Source: Pseudomonas syringae
GTDB lineage: Bacteria; Pseudomonadota; Gammaproteobacteria; Pseudomonadales; Pseudomonadaceae
NCBI RefSeq assembly: GCF_001698815.1
Contig: NZ_LGSI01000056.1
Coordinates: 1-64,000 of the forward strand
Length of the DNA stretch: 64,000 nucleotides
Direction: 5' to 3'
Each line of letters starts with the position of its first letter. Position 1 is the stretch's first letter. A program made the position numbers and the translations under genes. Under the pieces are notes generated by a model. The model did not search any database. It was not told where the DNA came from and saw nothing but the letters and a program-made list of their open reading frames with translations. This document shows positions 25,253-32,782 of the stretch, in pieces.

Positions 25253-25697
25253 GAGCGGCGGCAGGTTGCGCGGTCCTTATCTCGATTAGATATCAGGATT
25301 GGACATGCTGCGGCTCCATGGCGGGAGAAGTCTGCGTAGGAACAGGTCGTGATTCTCCGCGAAATTTCCTACAGTTTGTTTGCGGCGGCCTGGCGCTATC
25401 GCGCAGCAAGCATTCTCCCCTGAGGCGATCGGCCCGCGTTCCGACTTGCCCGAGAGCCCTCTGTAGGAGCGAATTCATTCGCGAAGCAGTGTTTCAGGCG
25501 CTGAATCTCTGCCGGATGTACCGGCTCATCGCGAATAAAATCGCTCGTGCCGGGCCGGTTTTTTCTCTGTCACATTCAGCTGGCATGCTCAAGTGCTCGG
25601 TTAGTTGCACCCTCTGGTCAAGCAATAAGAACTTTCTGATGACGCCGATGGTCATTGATAAGCACCTTTGCATTCAAACTGTTGAGTGGTGATCTAG
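25253..25697. other. Non-coding gap with REP-like arms
   Basis: No convincing gene is present in these 445 bases. A divergent REP doublet is visible: GTAGGAGCGAATTCATTCGC (25462-25481) and a facing arm TCGCGAATAAAATCGCTC near 25528-25545. The region should hold the promoters of the LuxR-type regulator (-) and of the DUF3509 gene (+); no clear hexamers were recognised. Confidence 0.6.
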
Positions 25698-25994
25698 ATG
25701 GAAAATATCAGCTTACTGCTAAGTCAGGCTCTGGCCCCTTACCAAGCCCACATTGGGCCGGCCGGACCTCAGGGTGAGCGTTTGGTCTCGCTCAAGGATG
25801 CGTCTGGAGCTGTGGTGATCAAGCGTGTTTTCAGCGCAGCGCAACTGGGCGACAAACGCCAGTTGACGGACGTGGTCGACGGTTTGCGCCGTGATCTGAT
25901 GGTTGCCGAAGGGCGAATAGAGCCTTCTGTGATTGCTGCAATGCGTCATGCGGCGTTGAGTCGCCCGTTTATCTCGTCGCCCGTTTTTGTTTAA
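25698..25994 (+). CDS. DUF3509 family protein
   Basis: The 98-residue protein has the DUF3509 pattern PAGPQGERLVSLKDASGAVV, IKRVFS, and the helix LTDVVDGLRRDLMVAEG. The family is largely limited to Pseudomonas and has no known function. There is no signal peptide or membrane segment. It stands alone, with a strong terminator downstream. The ATG is preceded by GTGGTGATCTAG, a weak ribosome site. Confidence 0.85.
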   Translation: MENISLLLSQALAPYQAHIGPAGPQGERLVSLKDASGAVVIKRVFSAAQLGDKRQLTDVVDGLRRDLMVAEGRIEPSVIAAMRHAALSRPFISSPVFV

Positions 25995-26105
25995 CCGGTT
26001 CGGGAACCTTATGGTGGCCGTACGCTCTGATTAATTACGGCAGGTTCAAACATTGTGCTCCGGTGATTGATGCCTGCCGTACTGGTCCCTATGGACCACG
26101 GTTTA

Positions 26106-26144
26106 CCCCGAGTAGTCTCCCCGCTGCTCGGGGTTTCTTTTTTT
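26106..26144. terminator. Terminator between DUF3509 and the convergent SBP-like gene
   Basis: CCCCGAGTAG pairs with CTGCTCGGGG (one G-T pair) and is followed by a T-rich run (TTTCTTTTTTT). It is 112 bases after the DUF3509 stop and serves the plus strand. Confidence 0.9.
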
Positions 26145-26177
26145 CAGGGCCGGCACATTCTTGCCGCCCGCTGGCAT

Positions 26178-27071
26178 TTACCGCTGCTCATCCTCAAAGA
26201 ATGCCTTGGCATCCTGCAGATACTCTTCACGCTGGCCGTCAGGCAGCCACTGCGCGTACAGCCCGATCAAGCTGGTTTTGCGCAGCACCCGCATCTCCCG
26301 ATTGATGATCTCCATCGCCTGCTGGCCTTGGGGGGAGTTCGAGCATCCGACATGGGTAAATTGATATTTAGGCGTGCCCTTGACCGGCAGGAATGTCAGC
26401 TCTTCCTCGACAATGCCTTGTTGGCGAGCCTGATAAAGCGCTTCGGGCCAATAGCTGATCAAGGCTTGCAAGCGGCCCAGGCGTTCCATTTGCAGCAAGC
26501 TGCCGATGGCGTCATTGCCGTAATGCAGATTGAGTTCATTTGCTGGAGTGTCACGCAGGATTCGGTCGATGACCGGTCCGTAGCTCCGTTCGGCAACCAC
26601 GCCGAGCTTGATCGTCCGGCTCTTGAGCAGCGCCTCCAGATCGATCTGGTTCTCGGACAGGAACGGCTTGAAGCTGTCCATATCGTCCTGACGCACCACC
26701 AGACCATTGCTGCGTACTGCATAAGTCGGGATCGAAAACAGCAGGTTTTTCGCCCGTTCGGCAGTCCAGAGCAGCATTGGATCACAGGTAAACGACGACT
26801 TATCGACAAGCATCTGCATGCCTCTGGCACGATTCACGCGCATCAGCAGGTGCTCGTATTCCGGCATTCGGGCAATCAGCAGTGGCAGCAGCCTGTCGAT
26901 AGCGCCCTGACCCTGTTGCGGACCGGAGAAAATCGTCACTGGTGGCATGTCGCGCAGCAGCCAGATCAACGTTTCTTTCCCCTGACTGCTGGAGGGCAAG
27001 GCACACAGCGTCAGCAAGGCCAGTAAAGAAGCCATGCAAGACCTGGCGGGCGGCGCGCTGCAATAAGGCAT
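26178..27071 (-). CDS. Periplasmic solute-binding-like protein (TIGR02285-type)
   Basis: About 297 residues. A signal peptide near the N-terminus (LLALLTLCALPSSSQG) precedes a type 3 solute-binding fold with LIWLLRDMPPV, TYAVRSNGLVV and a C-terminal helix YAQWLPDGQREEYLQDA. It resembles the TIGR02285 group, related to the glutamine-binding family but often found without transporter genes, as here. Its ligand is unknown. The Met at 27071 has GGGGAAGA upstream; the Met at 27035 would also give a signal peptide. The frame runs open to 27299, but the extra sequence looks like a separate gene piece. Confidence 0.8.
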   Translation of the reverse strand: MPYCSAPPARSCMASLLALLTLCALPSSSQGKETLIWLLRDMPPVTIFSGPQQGQGAIDRLLPLLIARMPEYEHLLMRVNRARGMQMLVDKSSFTCDPMLLWTAERAKNLLFSIPTYAVRSNGLVVRQDDMDSFKPFLSENQIDLEALLKSRTIKLGVVAERSYGPVIDRILRDTPANELNLHYGNDAIGSLLQMERLGRLQALISYWPEALYQARQQGIVEEELTFLPVKGTPKYQFTHVGCSNSPQGQQAMEIINREMRVLRKTSLIGLYAQWLPDGQREEYLQDAKAFFEDEQR

Positions 27072-27404
27072 TCGCGAATGTCTTCCCCGAGAAATGGCTG
27101 AGTATAGGACGGTAAAAAAGACGCTGGGGTGATCAGCGTTTGAAACAGACATATTCAGCAACAATGCCAGCAATGCCGCCGAGGATATCGTTTTTTTTGA
27201 TTGAATATCAAAGCCTTGAAACCAATTAGCACCAATTGAACCAATGTGCATGACAGTGGCCTGGATTTCCAGTGATTCGCCGCGTTGCAGGTCCGCCACA
27301 AGTGTCCATCGGTACTTGCCGTCAGCTGATCGGCCGGCTTTGGTCGTTCAATGGGGCTGCATCGGGTAGACTTGCCGCCTTTCCTCGCATCTAGAAGCCC
27401 GTTC
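27072..27404. other. Gap between divergent genes, holding a possible broken small gene
   Basis: These 333 bases separate the periplasmic protein (-) from yaeQ (+). No clear promoter hexamers were picked out. On the minus strand, 27133-27299 reads like coding sequence interrupted at a run of eight A residues, described separately. Confidence 0.5.
27133..27299 (-). pseudogene. Possible small gene with a frameshift at an A8 run
   Basis: From a GTG at 27299 the minus strand reads ADLQRGESLEIQATV and then HIGSIGANWFQGFDIQSKK up to a run of eight A (27191-27198). With one added base the frame continues NDILGGIAGIVAEYVCFKR and stops at 27133. In-frame codon choice looks coding-like upstream as well (DGKYRWTLV before the GTG). 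I do not recognise the family. It could be a true frameshifted gene, a sequencing indel in a homopolymer, or chance. Confidence 0.35.
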
Positions 27405-27947
27405 ATGGCCCAGCCGTCCACGACCTACAAATTCGAACTGAACCTCACCGACCTGGATCGTGGGGTTTACGAGAGTGTCAAACAGACCATCGCCCGTCAC
27501 CCTTCGGAAACCGAAGAACGCATGACAGTGCGTCTGCTTGCCTATGCCTTCTGGTACAACGAGCATCTGTCGTTCGGTCGTGGGTTGTCGGAAGTCGACG
27601 AGCCCGCACTCTGGGAAAAAAGCCTGGACGACCGCGTGTTGCACTGGATTGAAGTCGGGCAGCCTGACGCCGATCGCCTGACCTGGTGCTCGCGTCGTAC
27701 TGAACGCACCAGCCTCCTGGCTTACGGTAGTCTGCGTGTCTGGGAAGGCAAGGTCATCCCGGCGGTCAAGAACCTGAAGAACGTCAATATCGCTTCAGTG
27801 CCGCAAGAGATTCTCGAAGTGCTGGCCAAGGACATGCCCCGCGTCATCAAATGGGACGTCATGATCAGTGAAGGCACGATTTTCGTGACCGACGATCGTG
27901 GTCAGCATGAAGTCCAGTTGCAGTGGCTTACGGGCGAACGTGGCTGA
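27405..27947 (+). CDS. yaeQ: YaeQ family protein
   Basis: The 180-residue protein matches the YaeQ family in length and sequence: STTYKFELNLTDLDRGVYE, RHPSETEERMTVRLLAYA, FGRGLSEVDEPALW. YaeQ has a nuclease-like PD-(D/E)XK fold but no settled function. The E. coli homologue was once linked to RfaH suppression. The Met at 27405 is the conserved start. recJ begins 53 bases downstream on the same strand, an arrangement also seen in other pseudomonads. Confidence 0.93.
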   Translation: MAQPSTTYKFELNLTDLDRGVYESVKQTIARHPSETEERMTVRLLAYAFWYNEHLSFGRGLSEVDEPALWEKSLDDRVLHWIEVGQPDADRLTWCSRRTERTSLLAYGSLRVWEGKVIPAVKNLKNVNIASVPQEILEVLAKDMPRVIKWDVMISEGTIFVTDDRGQHEVQLQWLTGERG

Positions 27948-28000
27948 GTGACAGGCTCTACGCTTTAGATCGATAACCACAGAGAACCAGCGAAAACCGC

Positions 28001-29716
28001 ATGCGCATCGAACCTCGTCTGTTGCCGGAAACCCTGCCTTTTCTCGGCGATTTGCCGCCATTGCTTACCCGGCTGTATGCCTCGCGGGGCGTGTTGTCGG
28101 AGGCCGAACTCGACAAGAGTCTGGCGCGGCTGATCCCGTATCAGCAACTCAAGGGCATTGATGCCGCGGTGGATCTGCTGGTGACAGCGCTCAACGAGCG
28201 CCAGCGTATTCTGATCGTCGGCGACTTTGACGCAGACGGCGCCACGGCGAGTACCGTTGGCGTACTGGGTTTACGTCTGCTGGGCGCGGCCCATGTGGAT
28301 TATCTGGTTCCCAACCGCTTTGAATATGGCTACGGCCTGACCCCGGAAATCGTCGCCGTCGCTTTGCAGCGTCAGCCGCAACTGCTGATGACCGTGGATA
28401 ACGGCATTTCCAGCGTCGAAGGTGTGGCCGCTGCCAAGGCGGCCGGCTTGCAGGTATTGGTCACCGATCACCACTTGCCAGGCCATGAGCTTCCCGCCGC
28501 TGACGCCATCGTCAATCCCAACCAGCCGGGCTGTACCTTTCCGAGCAAGGCGCTGGCCGGGGTCGGGGTGATTTTCTATGTGTTGATGGCCTTGCGTGCG
28601 CGGCTGCGGGAAAACGGCTGGTTCGAGGCCAATCAACGCACGCAACCCAATCTGGGCGAGTTGCTGGATCTGGTCGCTCTGGGCAGCGTTGCCGACGTCG
28701 TGCCGCTGGATGCCAATAATCGCATCCTCGTCCATCAGGGCCTGATGCGTATTCGCGCCGGGCGTGCACGTCCCGGACTCAAAGCCATTCTCGAAGTCGC
28801 CCGCCGTGAAGCGTCGCGCATCACTTCAACGGACCTGGGCTTCATCATCGGCCCACGCCTCAACGCGGCGGGGCGTCTGGATGACATGAGTCTGGGCATC
28901 GAATGCCTGCTCTGCGAAGACGAAACCCTGGCGCGGGAAATGGCCGGCCAGCTGGATGAGTTGAATCAGGATCGCAAATCCATCGAGCAAGGCATGCAAC
29001 GCGAAGCGTTGGCCCAACTCAAGGATCTGCCGTTGGAATCGATGCCGTTCGGTCTGTGTCTGTTCGAACCGGACTGGCATCAGGGCGTGATCGGCATTCT
29101 TGCTTCGCGCCTCAAAGAACGTTATCACCGGCCGACCATTGCCTTTGCCAGCGCGGGCGATGGCGTGCTCAAAGGTTCGGCGCGCTCGGTGCCGGGTTTT
29201 CATATTCGTGATGCGCTGGATGCGGTCGCAGCGCGGCATCCGGAACTGATCAGCAAGTTCGGCGGGCATGCCATGGCGGCGGGCCTGTCCTTGCCTGAGG
29301 CCAATTTCCCCGCGTTCGCCGAGGCGTTTGATGTCGAGGTGCGGCGTCAGCTCAATGAAGATGATCTGACGGGACGCTTGCTGTCCGACGGAGCCCTGGC
29401 GGTCGAGGAATTCCACTTGGAGCTGGCCCGTGCCCTGCGCAATGCTGGCCCTTGGGGACAACATTTCCCCGAACCCCTGTTTCATGGCGTGTTCCAGTTG
29501 GTAGAGCAGCGGGTGGTGGGCGAGCGGCATTTGAAGATGGTGCTGAAAAGCGAATGTGGCACGGTCAAGCTCGATGCCATCGCGTTTGGCGTGGATCGCG
29601 ACATTTGGCCCAACCCGAACATTCGCTGGGTTGAACTGGCCTACAAACTGGACCTCAACGAGTTTCGCGGCAATGAAACGGTGCAACTGATGGTGGCGCA
29701 TATCGCCCCGCGCTAA
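28001..29716 (+). CDS. recJ: Single-strand DNA exonuclease RecJ
   Basis: The 571-residue protein has the DHH phosphoesterase motifs of RecJ: VGDFDADGATAS, VDNGISS, VTDHHLPG, and the DHHA1 part with GFIIGPRLNAAGRLDD and FGGHAMAAGLSL. It digests single-stranded DNA 5' to 3' in recombination and mismatch repair. The ATG lacks a strong ribosome site. Length and motif order are normal and the frame is intact. Confidence 0.97.
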   Translation: MRIEPRLLPETLPFLGDLPPLLTRLYASRGVLSEAELDKSLARLIPYQQLKGIDAAVDLLVTALNERQRILIVGDFDADGATASTVGVLGLRLLGAAHVDYLVPNRFEYGYGLTPEIVAVALQRQPQLLMTVDNGISSVEGVAAAKAAGLQVLVTDHHLPGHELPAADAIVNPNQPGCTFPSKALAGVGVIFYVLMALRARLRENGWFEANQRTQPNLGELLDLVALGSVADVVPLDANNRILVHQGLMRIRAGRARPGLKAILEVARREASRITSTDLGFIIGPRLNAAGRLDDMSLGIECLLCEDETLAREMAGQLDELNQDRKSIEQGMQREALAQLKDLPLESMPFGLCLFEPDWHQGVIGILASRLKERYHRPTIAFASAGDGVLKGSARSVPGFHIRDALDAVAARHPELISKFGGHAMAAGLSLPEANFPAFAEAFDVEVRRQLNEDDLTGRLLSDGALAVEEFHLELARALRNAGPWGQHFPEPLFHGVFQLVEQRVVGERHLKMVLKSECGTVKLDAIAFGVDRDIWPNPNIRWVELAYKLDLNEFRGNETVQLMVAHIAPR

Positions 29717-29815
29717 CGATCAGCAGGAACCCTCGGTTGCAAAGGATTGTCGACTAATCTCTTGGTACGGTTTAACCACCAGCCCAAACGACATTATTCA
29801 GCCTGAGAGGTCCCC

Positions 29816-30922
29816 ATGAGCCTGTTGCTAGAACCTTATACCTTGCGCCAGCTGACCCTGCTCAATCGCATTGCCGTATCGCCGATGTGCCAGTACTCAT
29901 CGGTGGATGGTCTGGCCAATGACTGGCATCTGGTTCACCTCGGCAGCCGAGCAGTCGGCGGCGCTGGCCTGATTTTCACCGAAGCCACGGCGGTGACCAA
30001 GGACGGCAGGATTACCCCCGAAGACCTCGGTCTGTGGAATGACGAGCAGATCGAACCCCTGCAACGCATTACCCGCTTCATCACTGCGCAAGGTGCAGTC
30101 GCCGGCATTCAGCTGGCTCACGCCGGGCGCAAGGCCAGCACCTGGCGGCCATGGCTGGGCAAATCCGGCAGTATCAAGGCGGAAGAGGGCGGCTGGACAC
30201 CTTGGGGTCCGTCGCCGATTGCCTTCGATCCGAAGCACACCGCGCCCGTGCAGCTCAGCGAAACGCAAATCCAGGAGGTGATCCAGGCCTTCGTCGATGC
30301 CGCTAAACGCGCGTTGACTGCCGGCTTCAAAGTCGTGGAAGTGCATGCCGCCCACGGTTATCTGCTGCACCAGTTCCTTTCGCCGCTGAGCAATCAGCGT
30401 CAGGATCAATACGGTGGTTCCTTCGAAAATCGCATTCGCCTGACCCTGGAAGTGACCGCAGCGGTACGCGCGGTCTGGCCCGAAGAGCTGCCATTGTTCG
30501 TTCGCGTGTCGGCTACCGATTGGGTGGAAGATGGCTGGAATCCGGATGAGACGGTCGAACTCGCACGTCGCCTCAAGGATCTGGGCGTGGACCTGATTGA
30601 TGTTTCTTCGGGCGGCACTTCGGCCAACGCAGAAATTCCGGTCGGCCCGGGTTATCAGACCCGCTTCGCCGAACGTGTGCGCAAGGAATCGGGCATGGCC
30701 ACTGGCACCGTAGGCATGATCACCGAACCCGCCCAAGCCGAGCACATCCTGCGCACCGGTCAGGCCGATATCATCCTGCTGGCCCGCGAACTGCTGCGCG
30801 ACCCGTACTGGCCGCTGCACGCCGACGACGACCTGGGCGGTCGCCTGGCAACCTGGCCCGCGCAGTATCAGCGCGCTACCCATCGTGATCAGCCGATCCA
30901 TGAGTCGGATTTGCGCGATTGA
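29816..30922 (+). CDS. NADH:flavin oxidoreductase, old yellow enzyme family (XenA/YqjM-like)
   Basis: The 368-residue FMN barrel has NRIAVSPMCQYSS near the start (Cys24 is the FMN-modulating cysteine of the YqjM/XenA class), QLAHAGRKAS with His-Ala-Gly-Arg, and VHAAHGYLLHQFLSPLSNQR. Enzymes of this class reduce activated C=C bonds and nitro compounds with NADPH or NADH. The physiological substrate is unknown. ATG follows TGAGAGGTCCCC. The region downstream (30923-31281) contains only gene remnants. Confidence 0.92.
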   Translation: MSLLLEPYTLRQLTLLNRIAVSPMCQYSSVDGLANDWHLVHLGSRAVGGAGLIFTEATAVTKDGRITPEDLGLWNDEQIEPLQRITRFITAQGAVAGIQLAHAGRKASTWRPWLGKSGSIKAEEGGWTPWGPSPIAFDPKHTAPVQLSETQIQEVIQAFVDAAKRALTAGFKVVEVHAAHGYLLHQFLSPLSNQRQDQYGGSFENRIRLTLEVTAAVRAVWPEELPLFVRVSATDWVEDGWNPDETVELARRLKDLGVDLIDVSSGGTSANAEIPVGPGYQTRFAERVRKESGMATGTVGMITEPAQAEHILRTGQADIILLARELLRDPYWPLHADDDLGGRLATWPAQYQRATHRDQPIHESDLRD

Positions 30923-30971
30923 TTGAGACCGTTCGGTGCTTGCTGAATCCAACGTTCAGCAAGCATTGGTA

Positions 30972-31126
30972 TCAGGTTGTTCTCAAACGCTCGGCACCGA
31001 TGGCCGCTTCGGCCAGGTACCGTTCTTGCCCATCCAGATGCTGCCGGTAATGCTCACGCAGCGGCGCTACCCAAGTAGCGACTTCAGATTGAAGATTTCC
31101 TCAACCAGCTCCAGGCGCCACAGCAC
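30972..31126 (-). pseudogene. Frameshifted C-terminal gene remnant, family unknown
   Basis: On the minus strand two frames join into a protein-like stretch: LVLWRLELVEEIFNLKS, then after a shift EVATWVAPLREHYRQHLDGQ and ERYLAEAAIGAERLRTT with a stop at 30972. A TGA lies just upstream in the first frame. The helical, charged pattern looks like a genuine C-terminus, but the protein is not recognised. It lies between the flavoprotein gene and the aldehyde-dehydrogenase remnant. Confidence 0.4.
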
Positions 31127-31163
31127 CAGCGGTCAGGTAATTCGAATCCGCCCCGGCCACTGT

Positions 31164-31196
31164 TTAACTCTTGAATATCATATGCCTGACCGTAGT
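31164..31196 (-). pseudogene. Remnant of an aldehyde dehydrogenase 3' end
   Basis: The minus strand reads TTVRHMIFKS and a stop. The intact aldehyde dehydrogenase at 32783 ends TTVRHVMFKH and a stop; about 25 of 33 bases agree. No further similarity was found on either side, so this is a short remnant or a repeat of the gene end. The delta-60 gene lies between the two copies. Confidence 0.45.
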
Positions 31197-31281
31197 CGCG
31201 GTATTCGTGTCATGCCGCGTAGACCACTGATGTCACGGCCAGTTTTATTGAAGCAAGCTTGTGGGTTTTTCCACTGCTTTG

Positions 31282-32586
31282 CTAAACCGCCTGAGGCGTT
31301 TCTTGCTCGGACAAAAAACGTGCAACGACGCCTTCGGTCGTCAGGCTCCAGCCTGTTACAACGACCTTGCGATCTGTTTGTCTGGTCAAGTCGAAGGCGC
31401 GCTTCGTGGAATTTAGCATGACCCACCCTTCCTTTTGCCCGTAGTTGGCGTCGAATACTCCAGTTTTCAAATAGCGCGCCAACACGACAGCATCCATGTC
31501 TCCCAGCAAAATGAAACCATCCTGGTCTTCGACAGTATTGCGCCATTCAACGGGCGAGGCAGATCCGGGCAGTGCAGCGGCTAAGCTATCTCCGCCATTG
31601 AACGATAGATCGCGGGAGCCGTCTGCCTCGAAACTAAACAGGAGTCCATTATTTTCGGAATTCGCAGCCGTATAGTTGGCGACCAGCAGCAGCTTGTTTT
31701 TGCTGTGTGATATCAATGATGTAACAAATCCATACTTACCGAGCGGCGAGGTGATAATCACAGACCCCAGATTGCCAAATGATAGGTCGGCAGTGCCATC
31801 ACTGTTGTAACGATTGATATACATGGTTGGAGTACTGGTGCTCAAATGCCCCGCTACCACTATTTTCCCTTCCGGAGTTATTACGTGGCAGTCGGCATTG
31901 TTTTCCAATTCGGGTTTTATATACACATAGCCGTTATCCTGAAACTTTGTATCCAATGTGCCGTCGGCGAGAAGGCGTCCCAAGATGCTGAAGACAGGAC
32001 GATCTGGCCCAACGGAATATATAAACGTTTTGGAAAACAGGATTTCCCCTTCCGGCAGCGGTGTCAACGTGCAGCTGCTGCGCACCGGCCACGGGTCAGA
32101 TATGCCGCTTCGGGGATAGGTGCTGCAATCTGATACACCTGTTGGCGCCGTTGCATTGATATATGCTACTCCGTTGGAACCGAAAGACAGGTCGGGCTTT
32201 CCATTGCTGTCCAGGCGGCTGATCGCCGCTTCGTAAATCCCCGGCTCCGGCTGGTAGACCCCGGAAAGAAGAATATCGCCGTTGGAAAGTTCAATGCATG
32301 AAGTGGCGTGGGAAGCGACGTTATCAACAAAGAAATCGTGTGCTATACCTGTTCCATCGTTTCCGAACGAGGGATCCAGTGCGCCATTTTCATCCAGTCT
32401 GATCAGCGCATAGTGATATGGGTATGGCCGTTTAGTTGCACTGATCAGAATTTTTCTTTGTGAAGTGGTTATTACTCCATAGGTTTGTTCAATAAGATCG
32501 GAATCAAAGGTGTAAATACCCAGACTGGCAAAACTTTGATCGAGATCCCCTGCGGTAATTTCAGTTACTGGTTTGATGCTGTCCAT
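31282..32586 (-). CDS. Delta-60 repeat protein
   Basis: The 434-residue protein carries seven repeats with the xLDxSFGxxG core, starting near residues 14, 70, 130, 210, 266, 324 and 377 (for example ALDPSFGNDG, KPDLSFGSNG, TADLSFGNLG). This is the delta-60 repeat, thought to build a beta-propeller-like fold. No signal peptide is visible and the function is unknown. The ATG has GAGGGAG 8 bases upstream. Base composition is visibly richer in A and T than in neighbouring genes, and degenerate gene pieces flank it, suggesting acquisition by transfer. Confidence 0.85.
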   Translation of the reverse strand: MDSIKPVTEITAGDLDQSFASLGIYTFDSDLIEQTYGVITTSQRKILISATKRPYPYHYALIRLDENGALDPSFGNDGTGIAHDFFVDNVASHATSCIELSNGDILLSGVYQPEPGIYEAAISRLDSNGKPDLSFGSNGVAYINATAPTGVSDCSTYPRSGISDPWPVRSSCTLTPLPEGEILFSKTFIYSVGPDRPVFSILGRLLADGTLDTKFQDNGYVYIKPELENNADCHVITPEGKIVVAGHLSTSTPTMYINRYNSDGTADLSFGNLGSVIITSPLGKYGFVTSLISHSKNKLLLVANYTAANSENNGLLFSFEADGSRDLSFNGGDSLAAALPGSASPVEWRNTVEDQDGFILLGDMDAVVLARYLKTGVFDANYGQKEGWVMLNSTKRAFDLTRQTDRKVVVTGWSLTTEGVVARFLSEQETPQAV

Positions 32587-32669
32587 GTCACATCTCCCTC
32601 AAGCGGTTTTAACAAAGTCTCCTTCGGACGGCTTCATTGAAGTCTGCGACGCACAGATGCGAATAGTCT

Positions 32670-32687
32670 ACTGTCAGAAGTGACAGT
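32670..32687. promoter_or_regulatory. Perfect inverted repeat upstream of the delta-60 gene
   Basis: ACTGTCA-GAAG-TGACAGT lies 84 bases upstream of the delta-60 ATG. Its compact dyad suits a regulator binding site; no regulator is encoded next to it. Confidence 0.4.
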
Positions 32688-32729
32688 GGTGAAAACTTAT
32701 GGCTATAAGTCGGAGGCGAATAGACCGTG

Positions 32730-32781
32730 CCCGGTTACTACAGCGGGAAGTGGTTGACTCGCCCGCTGTAGATCTACCGGG
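32730..32781 (-). terminator. Strong hairpin after the aldehyde dehydrogenase gene
   Basis: CCCGGT...TACAGCGGG (32730-32747) pairs with CCCGCTGTA...TACCGGG (32762-32781). It directly abuts the dehydrogenase stop codon and probably ends the five-gene transporter/dehydrogenase transcript. Confidence 0.7.
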
Positions 32782-32782
32782 T

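Noticed and set aside
26067..27026. A 319-codon plus-strand frame opposite the periplasmic binding-like gene
   Set aside because: The minus-strand gene has a signal peptide, a ribosome site and family motifs; this frame is its shadow.
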